A program made the translations under genes and the position numbers. A stretch of 8,937 nt of DNA, from assembly GCF_001279725.1 (NCBI RefSeq), contig NZ_LGDE01000052.1, positions 1-8,937 of the forward strand. The letters are read 5' to 3'. Shown piece after piece: positions 1-5,050 of this stretch (its first letter is position 1; each line of letters opens with the position of its first letter). This stretch comes from Streptomyces sp. WM4235 (lineage in GTDB: Bacteria; Actinomycetota; Actinomycetes; Streptomycetales; Streptomycetaceae). The notes under the pieces were generated by a model. The model was not told the DNA's origin and did no database searches. It saw only the letters and a list, made by a program, of their open reading frames with translations.

Positions 1-57
1 CTCCGCGATCTCCCACAGGCCGTCCGGAACAATCCAACTCCAAGTACCCCGCCCCAT
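1..57 (-). CDS. IS5-family transposase, N-terminal end (runs off window)
   Basis: Nineteen codons are open from an ATG at 57 to the window edge and read MGRGTWSWIVPDGLWEIAE. The IVPDGLWEIAE part matches the usual first residues of IS5-family DDE transposases of actinobacteria, where a short start is followed by a 'P-D-x-L-W' motif and then a 'PLIPP' stretch that would lie beyond base 1. The transposase would catalyse cut-and-paste movement of its element. Only the extreme N-terminus is visible, so it cannot be seen whether the gene is intact. The ATG has no strong ribosome binding site. The outward end of the element lies just upstream, at about 95. Confidence 0.6.
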   Translation of the reverse strand, partial: MGRGTWSWIVPDGLWEIAE

Positions 58-95
58 ACCGACATCAACGACGCCTCACCACATAGGACACGGTC
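1..95 (-). mobile_element. End of an IS5-family insertion sequence
   Basis: Upstream of the transposase start the reverse strand reads GACCGTGTCCTATGT (95 to 81), which resembles the terminal inverted repeat of Streptomyces IS5-type elements. It is bordered outward by TTAG (96-99), compatible with the short YTAR-type targets of this family. The opposite end is outside the window, so the inverted repeat partner and the target duplication could not be checked. The element sits directly against an older IS5-like remnant that starts near 103, which suggests nested insertion. Confidence 0.45.
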
Positions 96-102
96 TTAGC
101 CG

Positions 103-375
103 GTGGCGCCGGCCTCGAACGTGCACCTGCCCGCCGAATACGGCTCATCGAAGGGCGTCTACCCCCGGCTGCGAAACTGGGCGATCGACGGCACGTGGGA
201 GCGGGTCTTCACCGCCCGGCGGGGGCCCGTCAAAAGGGATTCCGGCCGACGACCCGGCCACCACGCGATCGGGCGCTCCCGCGGCGGCCTGAGCACCAAG
301 ATCCACCTCGCCGCCGACGGTCACTGCCGCCCGCTGTGTTTCGTACTCACGCCAGGCCAGGCCTGGCCCGCGAGG
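103..375 (+). pseudogene. IS5-family transposase remnant, internally deleted
   Basis: The frame from 103 reads LPAEYGSSKGVYPRLRNWAI (131-190) and then DGTWERVF, a standard IS5-family N-terminal segment, and later HHAIGRSRGGLSTKIHLAAD followed by CRPLCFVLTPGQ, the conserved segment around the second part of the DDE catalytic core. Between WERVF and GRRPGHHA about 40-45 residues are missing, including the segment that normally carries the first catalytic Asp ('VSVDST' and 'RAHQHAAGARKKG'). An overlapping frame still shows GARQKGFRPTTRP, so a deletion plus a frame change joined the halves. Homology stops near 365-375, beside a perfect 14-bp palindrome GGCCAGGCCTGGCC (355-368). The C-terminal catalytic residues are absent. 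It cannot encode an active transposase and is older than the IS end that abuts it on the left. Confidence 0.75.
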
Positions 376-394
376 TCGTATGAGAGAGAGCGGG

Positions 395-739
395 GGCGGG
401 TTGTTACGGCGGTGCCCGAGCCCGTCTCGGCCGTCACGCGGCTCAGACCGTCGTACACCTTCTGGCGCTTGACACTTCCAGGAAGCAGCGCGGTGAATGG
501 TCGACTCGGGGAGCCCCCGGCGTTGAACGTGTAGTAGGTGGACGATGGTCTCGCCCGCCGGAGTGGTGAACGGGGCTCCGGCCGCGGTCTCCCGCCCGGT
601 GGCGAGACAGATCTGGGCGTCCTTGAGCTGGCGCTCGACGCGACGCTCGAGATCTCGGCGATGTCGGCAGCCGACAGGCCGGTCTCCTGCAACTGGTGGA
701 CCACCTGCAGGAATTGTGGGACCAGGTGTGGTCGGTCAT
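395..739 (-). pseudogene. Frameshifted remnant of an unidentified gene
   Basis: Reverse-strand coding signal (G/C-rich third positions) jumps between frames. An ATG at 739 starts MTDHTW. Another frame continues with QFLQVVHQLQETGLSAADIA (to about 650), a third with VERQLKDAQICLATGRETAA and PFTTPAGETIV (about 640-540), and the second frame returns with TYYTFNAGG and SVKRQKVYDGLSRVTAE (about 540-410). Joined, these make a plausible protein of about 115 residues with a helical, possibly helix-turn-helix N-terminus and a later Y-D-G-L-x-R-V motif that recalls RHS/YD repeats. I do not recognise the family, and the YD resemblance may be chance. At least two to three frameshifts are needed, so this is a decayed gene unless the base calls are wrong. 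Its 3' end lies against the broken IS5 remnant. Confidence 0.4.
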
Positions 740-759
740 CCCCTCGCCCTCGCCCCGCG

Positions 760-954
760 TTCAGTGCGGACGGGCGCGACGTTGTCAGCAAACAGCTCTA
801 CTGCCACTCGGTCTTCGCGTTCCGCGATCCCTTGGGCGACGGCCGCTTTGGCGGACCCCCCTGGGACCTGGAGACCTGGCGCCCGAACTGGGACTGGGAC
901 TCCGCCAAGTGGCTGAAGGCCAAGTGCAACCCGGGCCGGCCTGCGGAGGAGTAA
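760..954 (+). pseudogene. C-terminal fragment, possibly DUF2599-like
   Basis: The forward frame ending in TAA at 952-954 contains VVSKQLYCHSVFAFRDP, then WDLETWRPNWDWDSAKW and a KCNPG end. The pattern 'QxYCHxxFA ... WxLExWRPxxxW ... CNP' resembles the C-terminal domain of secreted actinobacterial proteins with DUF2599, where two cysteines probably form a disulfide; this is a recollection of the family, not a search result. No start codon, ribosome binding site or signal peptide lies close upstream. The coding signal begins around 760, immediately next to the reverse-strand remnant, so the N-terminal part including any secretion signal has been lost. A short ordinary gene with an unseen start is the alternative. 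Confidence 0.4.
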
Positions 955-1006
955 GCACTCGCCGCCGATGACCTGAACCCCTGGCAGACGCGGGCCCCTG
1001 GCAACC

Positions 1007-1028
1007 GTGGGTGGTGCTCACCACCCAC
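1007..1028. repeat. Perfect 22-bp palindrome (10-bp arms, 2-base centre)
   Basis: GTGGGTGGTG (1007-1016), CT, CACCACCCAC (1019-1028) is a perfect inverted repeat. The tiny centre and the lack of a following T run make a protein-binding operator more likely than a terminator. It lies about 60 bases before the start region of the small forward ORF at 1090. Confidence 0.55.
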
Positions 1029-1089
1029 ACGCCCACCCGGAGGCCGCGTCGTTCACTTCCCTCGCAGGAGGCACACGTGGCGCATCGGC

Positions 1090-1371
1090 GTGGTGAGCAC
1101 GCGTTGCCCGCAACCCACCGCCACCCCCGCCTGCGCGACGGGCTGCTTCGCCCAGGAAGCCGCACTGGAGACCGCCCGCCGGGTCTCTGCCCCGTTCCTG
1201 TCCAGCAGACCCTGCCGGCTGCAACGTAAGCCCGGGGAGGACGAAGTGCACGTGCTCGTCCACGCGGACGACGACAGGGGCCCCGGTGAGGACGGCTACT
1301 TCGATCCCGACGAAGCGGAGGGCGCAGGCTCGTTTCTTCGGTCAATCCGGCCGCCCGCACGGGTGAGTTGA
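1090..1371 (+). CDS. Small hypothetical protein, paralogous to the ORF at 3376
   Basis: A 93-residue forward frame begins with GTG at 1090 and ends in TGA. Third positions are strongly G/C-rich to the end, and the acidic C-terminus (VLVHADDDRGPGEDGYFDPD) looks like real protein. Residues AALETARRVSAPFLSSRPC and the following RLQRKPG align with AALEAAHRFSHLFLSIGPC and RLRRTPG of the ORF at 3376, 17 of 26 positions identical, so both belong to one Streptomyces-type small family that I cannot name; the motif is F-L-S-x-x-P-C-R-L-x-R-x-P-G. An AGGAGG at 1067-1072 fits a GTG at 1077 that is in another frame. This, and the lack of an N-terminal 'ITIEIRGHEK'-like segment, suggests the 5' part is frameshifted and the product may not be made. 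Confidence 0.45.
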   Translation: MVSTRCPQPTATPACATGCFAQEAALETARRVSAPFLSSRPCRLQRKPGEDEVHVLVHADDDRGPGEDGYFDPDEAEGAGSFLRSIRPPARVS

Positions 1372-1435
1372 CCGTCAAGGACCTGTCGGGGCAGGTGTCG
1401 GGCCCGCTAGACGTATTGACCCCCAGTACGGTTGA

Positions 1436-2017
1436 TCATGATGGCCGCTCGGACCTCGCCATCGTCGCCACCATCCGCTCCAGGCGGGCCAGCCGGGTCG
1501 TCTCGGTGCGGGCGGTGACCAGGCTGAGATACAGGGCGAACTGGTTGGACTTGGCGAGCGTCTCGTAGAACGCCCGCGCCGTCGGGTTCGCGTCGAGCGC
1601 TTCGATGAGATCCGGCGGTGCGGTGGCGTTCTTTTGCGAGGCGTATGCCGTCGCCCAGCGACCGTCCGCCCGCGCCGCCTCTACCTCGGCGAGGCCGCGG
1701 GGGCGCATCCGTCCCTCGGCGATCAGGACCTCGGCCTTGTCGACGTTCACCTGCGACCAGGGCGATCGGGGGCGGCGGGGTGTCGTGCGCTGCAGGAAGT
1801 ACGAGTCGTCGAAGCCGTGCCGCAGACCGTCGATCCAGCCGAAGCAGAGCACCGTGTCGACCATCTCTTCCCAGGTGAGCGAAGGGATGCCGGTGTGCTT
1901 CTTGGCGATCTTCACCCAGAGCACGGTCCGCTCCCCGTGATGCTCGTCGAGCCATGCCTCCAACTCGGCCGGGCTCGCGGGGACAAGAATCTCGACGCCG
2001 TCCTCGTATTTCTGCAT
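1436..2017 (-). CDS. YdeI/OmpD-associated (OmdA) family protein
   Basis: This is a complete 193-residue protein with ATG at 2017 and TGA at 1436. The central part carries family hallmarks: LWVKIAKKHTGIPSLTW (33-49), EEMVDTVLCFGWIDGLRHGF (50-69), then the R-T-T-P-R-R segment and SPWSQVN (85-91). The C-terminal helical part (about 135-193) contains LAKSNQFALYLSLV. The family is annotated as YdeI or OmpD-associated / bacteriocin-protection. In Salmonella ydeI is linked to polymyxin resistance and OmpD binding, but actinobacteria lack OmpD, so the role here is unknown. It is cytosolic, with no signal peptide or membrane segment. Length matches the family. No Shine-Dalgarno precedes the ATG; a TAGCCT box six bases upstream points to leaderless transcription. 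It stands alone, and the convergent small ORF ends at 1371. Confidence 0.85.
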   Translation of the reverse strand: MQKYEDGVEILVPASPAELEAWLDEHHGERTVLWVKIAKKHTGIPSLTWEEMVDTVLCFGWIDGLRHGFDDSYFLQRTTPRRPRSPWSQVNVDKAEVLIAEGRMRPRGLAEVEAARADGRWATAYASQKNATAPPDLIEALDANPTARAFYETLAKSNQFALYLSLVTARTETTRLARLERMVATMARSERPS

Positions 2018-2023
2018 AACCGC

Positions 2024-2029
2024 AGGCTA
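2024..2029 (-). promoter_or_regulatory. Leaderless-type -10 box of the OmdA-family gene
   Basis: On the reverse strand the sequence is TAGCCT, GCGGTT, ATG: a TANNNT -10 box ending six bases before the start codon, so transcription would begin at or near the A of ATG. There is no purine-rich ribosome binding site. A second TAGCCT copy lies one base further upstream (2036-2031). No convincing -35 box is visible. Confidence 0.45.
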
Positions 2030-2063
2030 GAGGCTATATAGGACAGACTGTGACCTACTCCAG

Positions 2064-2100
2064 TCCCCCGCCGCCGAATTTCACGGCCTCCGGCGGGGGA
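2064..2100. repeat. GC-rich hairpin, 10-bp stem
   Basis: TCCCCCGCCG (2064-2073) pairs perfectly with CGGCGGGGGA (2091-2100) around a 17-base loop. It sits upstream of the OmdA-family promoter and just before the 5'-truncated forward frame at 2107. There is no T run on either side, so it could be a weak terminator, an operator or a recombination relic. Confidence 0.45.
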
Positions 2101-2106
2101 ATCTGA

Positions 2107-2364
2107 CCTCCCGGCGTCGAGCTCTGCGGGCGCCGCTGGTGGCCCCGCCACGAAGTCGATACCCGACGGACGGCCGGCGACCAGCGCACCACCCCTCGCG
2201 AAACCGCCGTCCGCGAAACCCCCGCCGAACTCACCGACCCCAACACCTTGCCGAACGCGGCCCACCTCGCCGCCCGCGACGGAATCAGCACCCGCACCGC
2301 CCGCCGCCGCATCCAAGCCGCACGCCAACTCGGCGATGAGCAGGCCGACCCCGACGGGCGCTGA
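2107..2364 (+). pseudogene. C-terminal remnant with helix-turn-helix-like segment
   Basis: An 85-codon forward frame opens after a stop at 2104 and ends in TGA at 2362-2364, with no usable start codon and very high third-position GC. Its last 45 residues include TDPNTLPNAAHLAARDG followed by ISTRTARRRIQAARQLGDE. This has the spacing of a DNA-binding helix-turn-helix in which 'S-x-R-T-A-R-R' begins the recognition helix. Similar proline/arginine-rich linkers with a terminal HTH end the DUF2637/Spd-like and other transfer proteins of Streptomyces plasmids and integrative elements; this assignment is inference. The 5' part was lost at or near the hairpin at 2064-2100. The next ORF starts inside it at 2336, an overlap typical of coupled plasmid-type operons. 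Confidence 0.5.
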
Positions 2365-2580
2365 CCCCTACGTCTCGCGGGGTCGCCGCGAGTTCGCGGC
2401 ACCGGACGTTGCCCGCGCGGTGGTGTTCCATCGCGGGCGGGCCCGCCGGAACCCCGTGGTAGGGCCGTCCGGGTCTTCCGCTTCGGCCGGATGGAGATCT
2501 TGGCGGCCCGCGCGGACCCGGCGTTCATCCGCGACTTCTTCCTCGACCTCGAAGCACGGCACTGGGACCGGCGGCCCTGA
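2336..2580 (+). pseudogene. Small coupled ORF with one frameshift
   Basis: ATG at 2336 lies inside the end of the HTH remnant (29-base overlap). The frame reads MSRPTPTGADPYVSRGRREF and then RAVVFHRGRARRNPVV, up to about 2460. From there coding signal continues in another frame with RAVRVFRFGRMEILAARADP, then AFIRDFFLDLEARHWDRRP and TGA at 2578-2580. Both parts have G/C-rich third positions, so a single frameshift near 2455-2462 would restore a protein of about 80 residues. I do not recognise the family; the tail resembles small conserved ORFs near replication/transfer genes of actinomycete integrative elements, from memory only. The original stop at 2680 in the first frame overlaps the MOSC gene start and is probably an artefact of the frameshift. 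Confidence 0.45.
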
Positions 2581-2637
2581 CCCGCCTTGGTGGAGGCCCA
2601 CTGCACGCCTCCCTCACGAGGCTGCTTGCACCGCCTC

Positions 2638-2643
2638 TATGAT
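2638..2643 (+). promoter_or_regulatory. Possible -10 box upstream of the MOSC gene
   Basis: TATGAT is a near-consensus -10 hexamer in otherwise GC-rich sequence, 36 bases before the ATG, and would give a leader of about 30 bases that carries the GGTGGAGGG ribosome binding site. No good -35 box is found at 16-18 bases upstream. Confidence 0.3.
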
Positions 2644-2679
2644 CGACCGGCCGCAGAACGACGACAGGTGGAGGGCGTG

Positions 2680-3225
2680 ATGCCTGGTCAGGTGACCGCA
2701 GTGAGCCGTAACAAGGGGTACTCGTTCAGCAAGCCCAACCGCGATTCCATCAGGCTGCTCACGGGGCTCGGAGTGGAAGCAGACGTTCACGCGGGTGAGA
2801 CGATCCGCCACCAGTTCCGCATGACCTACGAGCCGAACCTGCCCAACCTCCGCCAGGTCCACCTGATGCACGAGGAACTCTTCGACGAACTCGCACTCAA
2901 GGGCTTCAGAGTCTCTGCCGGCCGGCTCGGCGAGAACATCACCACGCGCGGGGTGGACCTGTTGAGCCTGCCCACCGGCGCCCTGCTGCATCTCGGGGAG
3001 CAGGCGGTGCTTGAGGTGACCGGACTGCGCAACCCGTGCTCGAAGATCAACGACTTCCGCAAGGGGCTGCTCGGTGAGGTATTCGCCATGGACCCCTTGT
3101 CCGGCGAGTTCACGTTCATGTGTGGCGTCATGGCTGTGGTCCGCCGTGGAGGGACCGTCCGTCCCGACGATTCCATCAAGGTCGAGCCCCCGCCACCCCC
3201 TCACCGCCCGCTGGAACGGGTCTAG
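2680..3225 (+). CDS. MOSC domain-containing protein
   Basis: The protein has 181 residues from ATG at 2680, chosen because GGTGGAGGG (2667-2675) is correctly spaced before it; the frame is open further upstream but without coding character. MOSC domains (C-terminal part of molybdenum cofactor sulfurases, also YiiM) bind sulfur on a conserved cysteine and serve molybdenum-cofactor or detoxifying enzymes. Visible hallmarks are LLTGLGVEADVHAGE (26-40), GRLGENITTRGVDL (81-94), and GLRNPC with Cys120 as the expected sulfur-carrying residue (GLRNPCSKINDF, 115-126). The tail 'GVMAVVRRGGTVRPDD' closes the domain. Length fits stand-alone MOSC proteins, and it is cytosolic. No molybdoenzyme or cofactor gene is nearby, so the substrate is unknown. 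It appears intact and is transcribed alone. Confidence 0.85.
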   Translation: MPGQVTAVSRNKGYSFSKPNRDSIRLLTGLGVEADVHAGETIRHQFRMTYEPNLPNLRQVHLMHEELFDELALKGFRVSAGRLGENITTRGVDLLSLPTGALLHLGEQAVLEVTGLRNPCSKINDFRKGLLGEVFAMDPLSGEFTFMCGVMAVVRRGGTVRPDDSIKVEPPPPPHRPLERV

Positions 3226-3261
3226 GTTCTGCTGTGGTCATAGGCATGCCCAGACAAGGGC

Positions 3262-3299
3262 GGCGCCGCGGCCGAGGCAGACCAAGGCGCCGCGGCCGA
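3262..3299 (+). repeat. 14-bp direct repeat with 24-base period
   Basis: GGCGCCGCGGCCGA occurs at 3262-3275 and again at 3286-3299 in the gap after the MOSC gene. Each copy contains the self-complementary GGCGCC. It may be a binding site pair or a low-complexity GC repeat. Confidence 0.4.
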
Positions 3300-3375
3300 T
3301 CTCCCGCATCGCACTCGATGGGGTGGAACTGGCGACGTCGCGCAACTCGTCCCCATGTTGATCGGTTCCCGGGAC

Positions 3376-3499
3376 ATGAGCGACGAGAGCGTCATCACGA
3401 TCGAGATCCGGGGCCACGAGAAGGCCGCGCTCGAAGCGGCCCACCGGTTCTCCCACCTGTTCCTGTCCATCGGGCCCTGCCGGCTGCGGCGCACCCCGG
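3376..3499 (+). pseudogene. Truncated paralog of the small ORF at 1090
   Basis: ATG at 3376 gives MSDESVITIEIRGHEKAALE and continues through AAHRFSHLFLSIGPCRLRRTPG. It is the N-terminal part of the same small family as the ORF at 1090, where the motif continues with G-E-D and an acidic tail. Here homology stops at the codons for P-G (CCCGGG, 3495-3500), and the DNA continues as an IS110-type transposase fragment in a different frame, so the gene has lost its C-terminal half. The N-terminus (a short beta strand, 'ITIEIRGH', then a helix) is absent from the 1090 copy. The two broken copies are therefore complementary and together suggest a full length near 90-100 residues. Function unknown; no clear ribosome binding site. 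Confidence 0.5.
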
Positions 3500-3702
3500 G
3501 CTCGCGCCCGCGACCCGCAGTTCCGGATCCGCGATCCGCGGCGAACAGCCCTCCCGAAGAGGAAACAAGCAGCTCAAACGGGCCTTCTTCCTCTCAGCGT
3601 TCGCGGCCTTGGGCGACCCGGCCTCCCGGACCTACCACGACAAGAAAATCACCCAAGGGAAGCACCACACCCAGGCCCTGCTCTGCCCCGCCCGTAAGCT
3701 GA
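3498..3702 (+). pseudogene. IS110-family transposase, C-terminal fragment
   Basis: The forward frame from 3498 reads GLAPATRSSGSAIRGEQPSR, then RGNKQLKRAFFLSAFAAL and YHDKKITQGKHHTQALLC. This is the conserved C-terminal Transposase_20-type domain of IS110 elements, which in intact proteins carries the nucleophilic serine and follows an N-terminal DEDD RuvC-like domain. Only about 68 of some 400 residues remain. The usual ending ('LARRRADVLFAMLRDG') is replaced after ALLC by an unrelated sequence at about 3696. Neither the N-terminal domain nor the 5' non-coding end that encodes the bridge RNA is present, so it is inert. It is embedded between the truncated small ORF on the left and a reverse-strand remnant on the right. 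Confidence 0.8.
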
Positions 3703-3860
3703 GGATGACCTCTGCGTCCTCGTGCTGGGTGAAGGCTTCCTCGCCAGGTTGGGCGAGGTTGTCGGCGGCGGTGCAGGCGGCGTCCTGCTGGGCCCGGGCC
3801 AGGACGGCTGACGGCGCGGGCCAGCTCCGAGTCCGCCGGCAGCGGCCGGTGGGTGTGCAT
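3703..3860 (-). pseudogene. Frameshifted remnant of a small hypothetical gene
   Basis: On the reverse strand ATG at 3860 starts MHTHRPLPADSELARAV. Near 3815 coding signal moves to the next frame and continues as AVLARAQQDAACTAADNLAQ, then PGEEAFTQHEDAEVILS, and reaches the IS110 fragment at about 3703. Third positions are G/C-rich in both parts. Joining them gives a helical, acidic protein of at least 53 residues that I cannot assign. One frameshift and loss of the 3' end against the transposase fragment make it non-functional. Between this remnant and the stop of the next reverse gene at 4018 (3861-4017) I see no further coding sequence. Confidence 0.4.
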
Positions 3861-4017
3861 GTCACTTCGCGGCAAGGCCGTCCGCACGATCTACCCAGAG
3901 GCCTCACGGACCACGGTTGGGACAGGCGTAACGGACCTCACCACTCGAACCCCGCCGTGAAGCCACTTAGCACCACCGCGGTCCCTACGAAGGAATTAGG
4001 GCCCCCCGTCGCGGGCG

Positions 4018-5025
4018 TCAGAGCGCGCTGAAGCCGCTCTCCCCCGGTCGGCGGCAGCCAGTGATGGCCGCCAGGGGGATTCCCCCGATGAAATCCATTT
4101 CCTGGGTGGGGCCGACGGGACCGATGACGGCCGCGGTCGCGGACTCCAGGGACGTGCTGTTGGCGTAGATCGTCGGCTTGGTCAGGATCTTGCTCCGCGC
4201 GGGCGGCGCGGCGAATTTGTGCCAGCCACTGACCTGGATCCGGTAGAGGTGCCGGTCGTTGCTGGCGTACCCGCCGCAGTCCTCGTCCAGCGCCGTGGAG
4301 ACCAAGGTCGGCTTGGGGCTGCTGACATGGGCCCGGGCGTAGGCGATCGGGTCCTCAAGGAACATGGCGAGTTCGGTCGCGACGGACGTGTTGTTGCGGG
4401 ACCTCATGCCGTTCGCCTGCCGGATGACCTCGGGAGAGCGCCCATCGGCTCGGAAGAAGACCAGGCTGGCCGATTCGGCGAGCGTGTACCCGTGCGCGGG
4501 GGTGTTGGAGGGCGCCTGCGCGGGCTCCGCGGCGGCCGACGTCTGCCCGGCCGAGTTGGTCTGGTCGGCGCCGGAGGTCTGCTCGGCCCCGCCGAGCCTC
4601 AGCTTGTCGGGCTTGTTCGGTACGGGCGGCGGCTTCCTGAACGCGGTCTGCACGGCGACCGGGCCGCCGCGACCCTCGTGGGCGGCACCGGCGGCGGGGG
4701 CAGTCCGTGGCTCCACGGCGCGTTGCACACCGAGCTTTCCGGCGCTGCGGAGCACGTCGTGGACGGCGGAGCGCTGCACCGGTGCGGGCGAGGTGGCGAT
4801 CTCCTGGTGGTTCTCCTGGTGGCCGCAGCCGGCGCCGTGCTCGTGCTGTTCCCGGGCCCAGGGGTGGTCGGCGTCGCGGAGCATCTGGACGACCGCGGCG
4901 TTGCCCGCAGCGGCCTGTAGGCCGAGCAGGCCATGCTGCGCGGGCGGGGCGGATGCGGGCCGACGGGCAGGGGTACGGCTGTTGCCCGCCCCGGTGTGGG
5001 AGCCGGCCTTCTCGTGATCGTGCAC
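4018..5025 (-). CDS. Injection-system effector-like protein with ADP-ribosyltransferase domain
   Basis: A 335-residue product starts at GTG 5025, preceded by AGAGGGG five bases upstream (5037-5031). Residues 1-97 have the charged MHDHEK start, GLLGLQAAAGNAAVVQMLRD (32-51), the H/C-rich HEHGAGCGH (61-69) and VQRSAVHDVLRSAGK (83-97). This region normally precedes the DUF4157 'eCIS core' domain in actinobacterial contractile-injection-linked proteins, but no HExxH core follows. Residues 98-180 are a Pro/Ala/Gln linker. Residues 185-335 resemble the cholera toxin A / scabin ADP-ribosyltransferase fold: LVFFRADGRSPEVI with Arg192, LVSTALD with Ser243-Thr244, HLYRIQV, and TQEMDFIGGIPLAAI with Glu309 (compare EQEVSALGGIP in cholera toxin). 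The predicted activity is NAD+-dependent ADP-ribosylation of an unknown target. There is no signal peptide. Delivery by a contractile system is inference; no such genes are in the window. Confidence 0.72.
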   Translation of the reverse strand: MHDHEKAGSHTGAGNSRTPARRPASAPPAQHGLLGLQAAAGNAAVVQMLRDADHPWAREQHEHGAGCGHQENHQEIATSPAPVQRSAVHDVLRSAGKLGVQRAVEPRTAPAAGAAHEGRGGPVAVQTAFRKPPPVPNKPDKLRLGGAEQTSGADQTNSAGQTSAAAEPAQAPSNTPAHGYTLAESASLVFFRADGRSPEVIRQANGMRSRNNTSVATELAMFLEDPIAYARAHVSSPKPTLVSTALDEDCGGYASNDRHLYRIQVSGWHKFAAPPARSKILTKPTIYANSTSLESATAAVIGPVGPTQEMDFIGGIPLAAITGCRRPGESGFSAL

Positions 5026-5050
5026 GGGAACCCCTCTTGGTGTGAGATCG

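Noticed and set aside
355..368. Perfect 14-bp palindrome GGCCAGGCCTGGCC
   Set aside because: It lies in the coding sequence of the IS5 remnant and is a simple GGCC-type GC-rich repeat. It is noted only as a possible breakpoint.
410..470. RHS/YD-repeat toxin fragment suggested by VYDGLSRVTAE
   Set aside because: There is only one YD-like motif, in a frameshifted remnant whose neighbouring segments do not look like RHS repeats. The evidence is insufficient.
1407..1955. Second reverse frame of 182 codons in the OmdA-family gene
   Set aside because: It is an Arg/Ala-rich shadow; the other reverse frame has the OmdA hallmarks and a complete start and stop.
3960..4017. Possible terminator after the effector gene (CCCTA...TAGGG)
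   Set aside because: The stem is only five base pairs and does not extend, with no T run, so it is too weak to call.
3120..4031. Long forward frame of 303 codons
   Set aside because: It begins inside the MOSC gene and only its 3498-3695 part shows homology (IS110). The rest is an accidental extension through unrelated sequence.
4219..5017. Two long forward frames (233 and 217 codons) opposite the effector gene
   Set aside because: They are Gly/Val-rich or Ala/Arg-rich products of the complementary strand. The reverse strand carries the ribosome binding site, ART motifs and codon bias.
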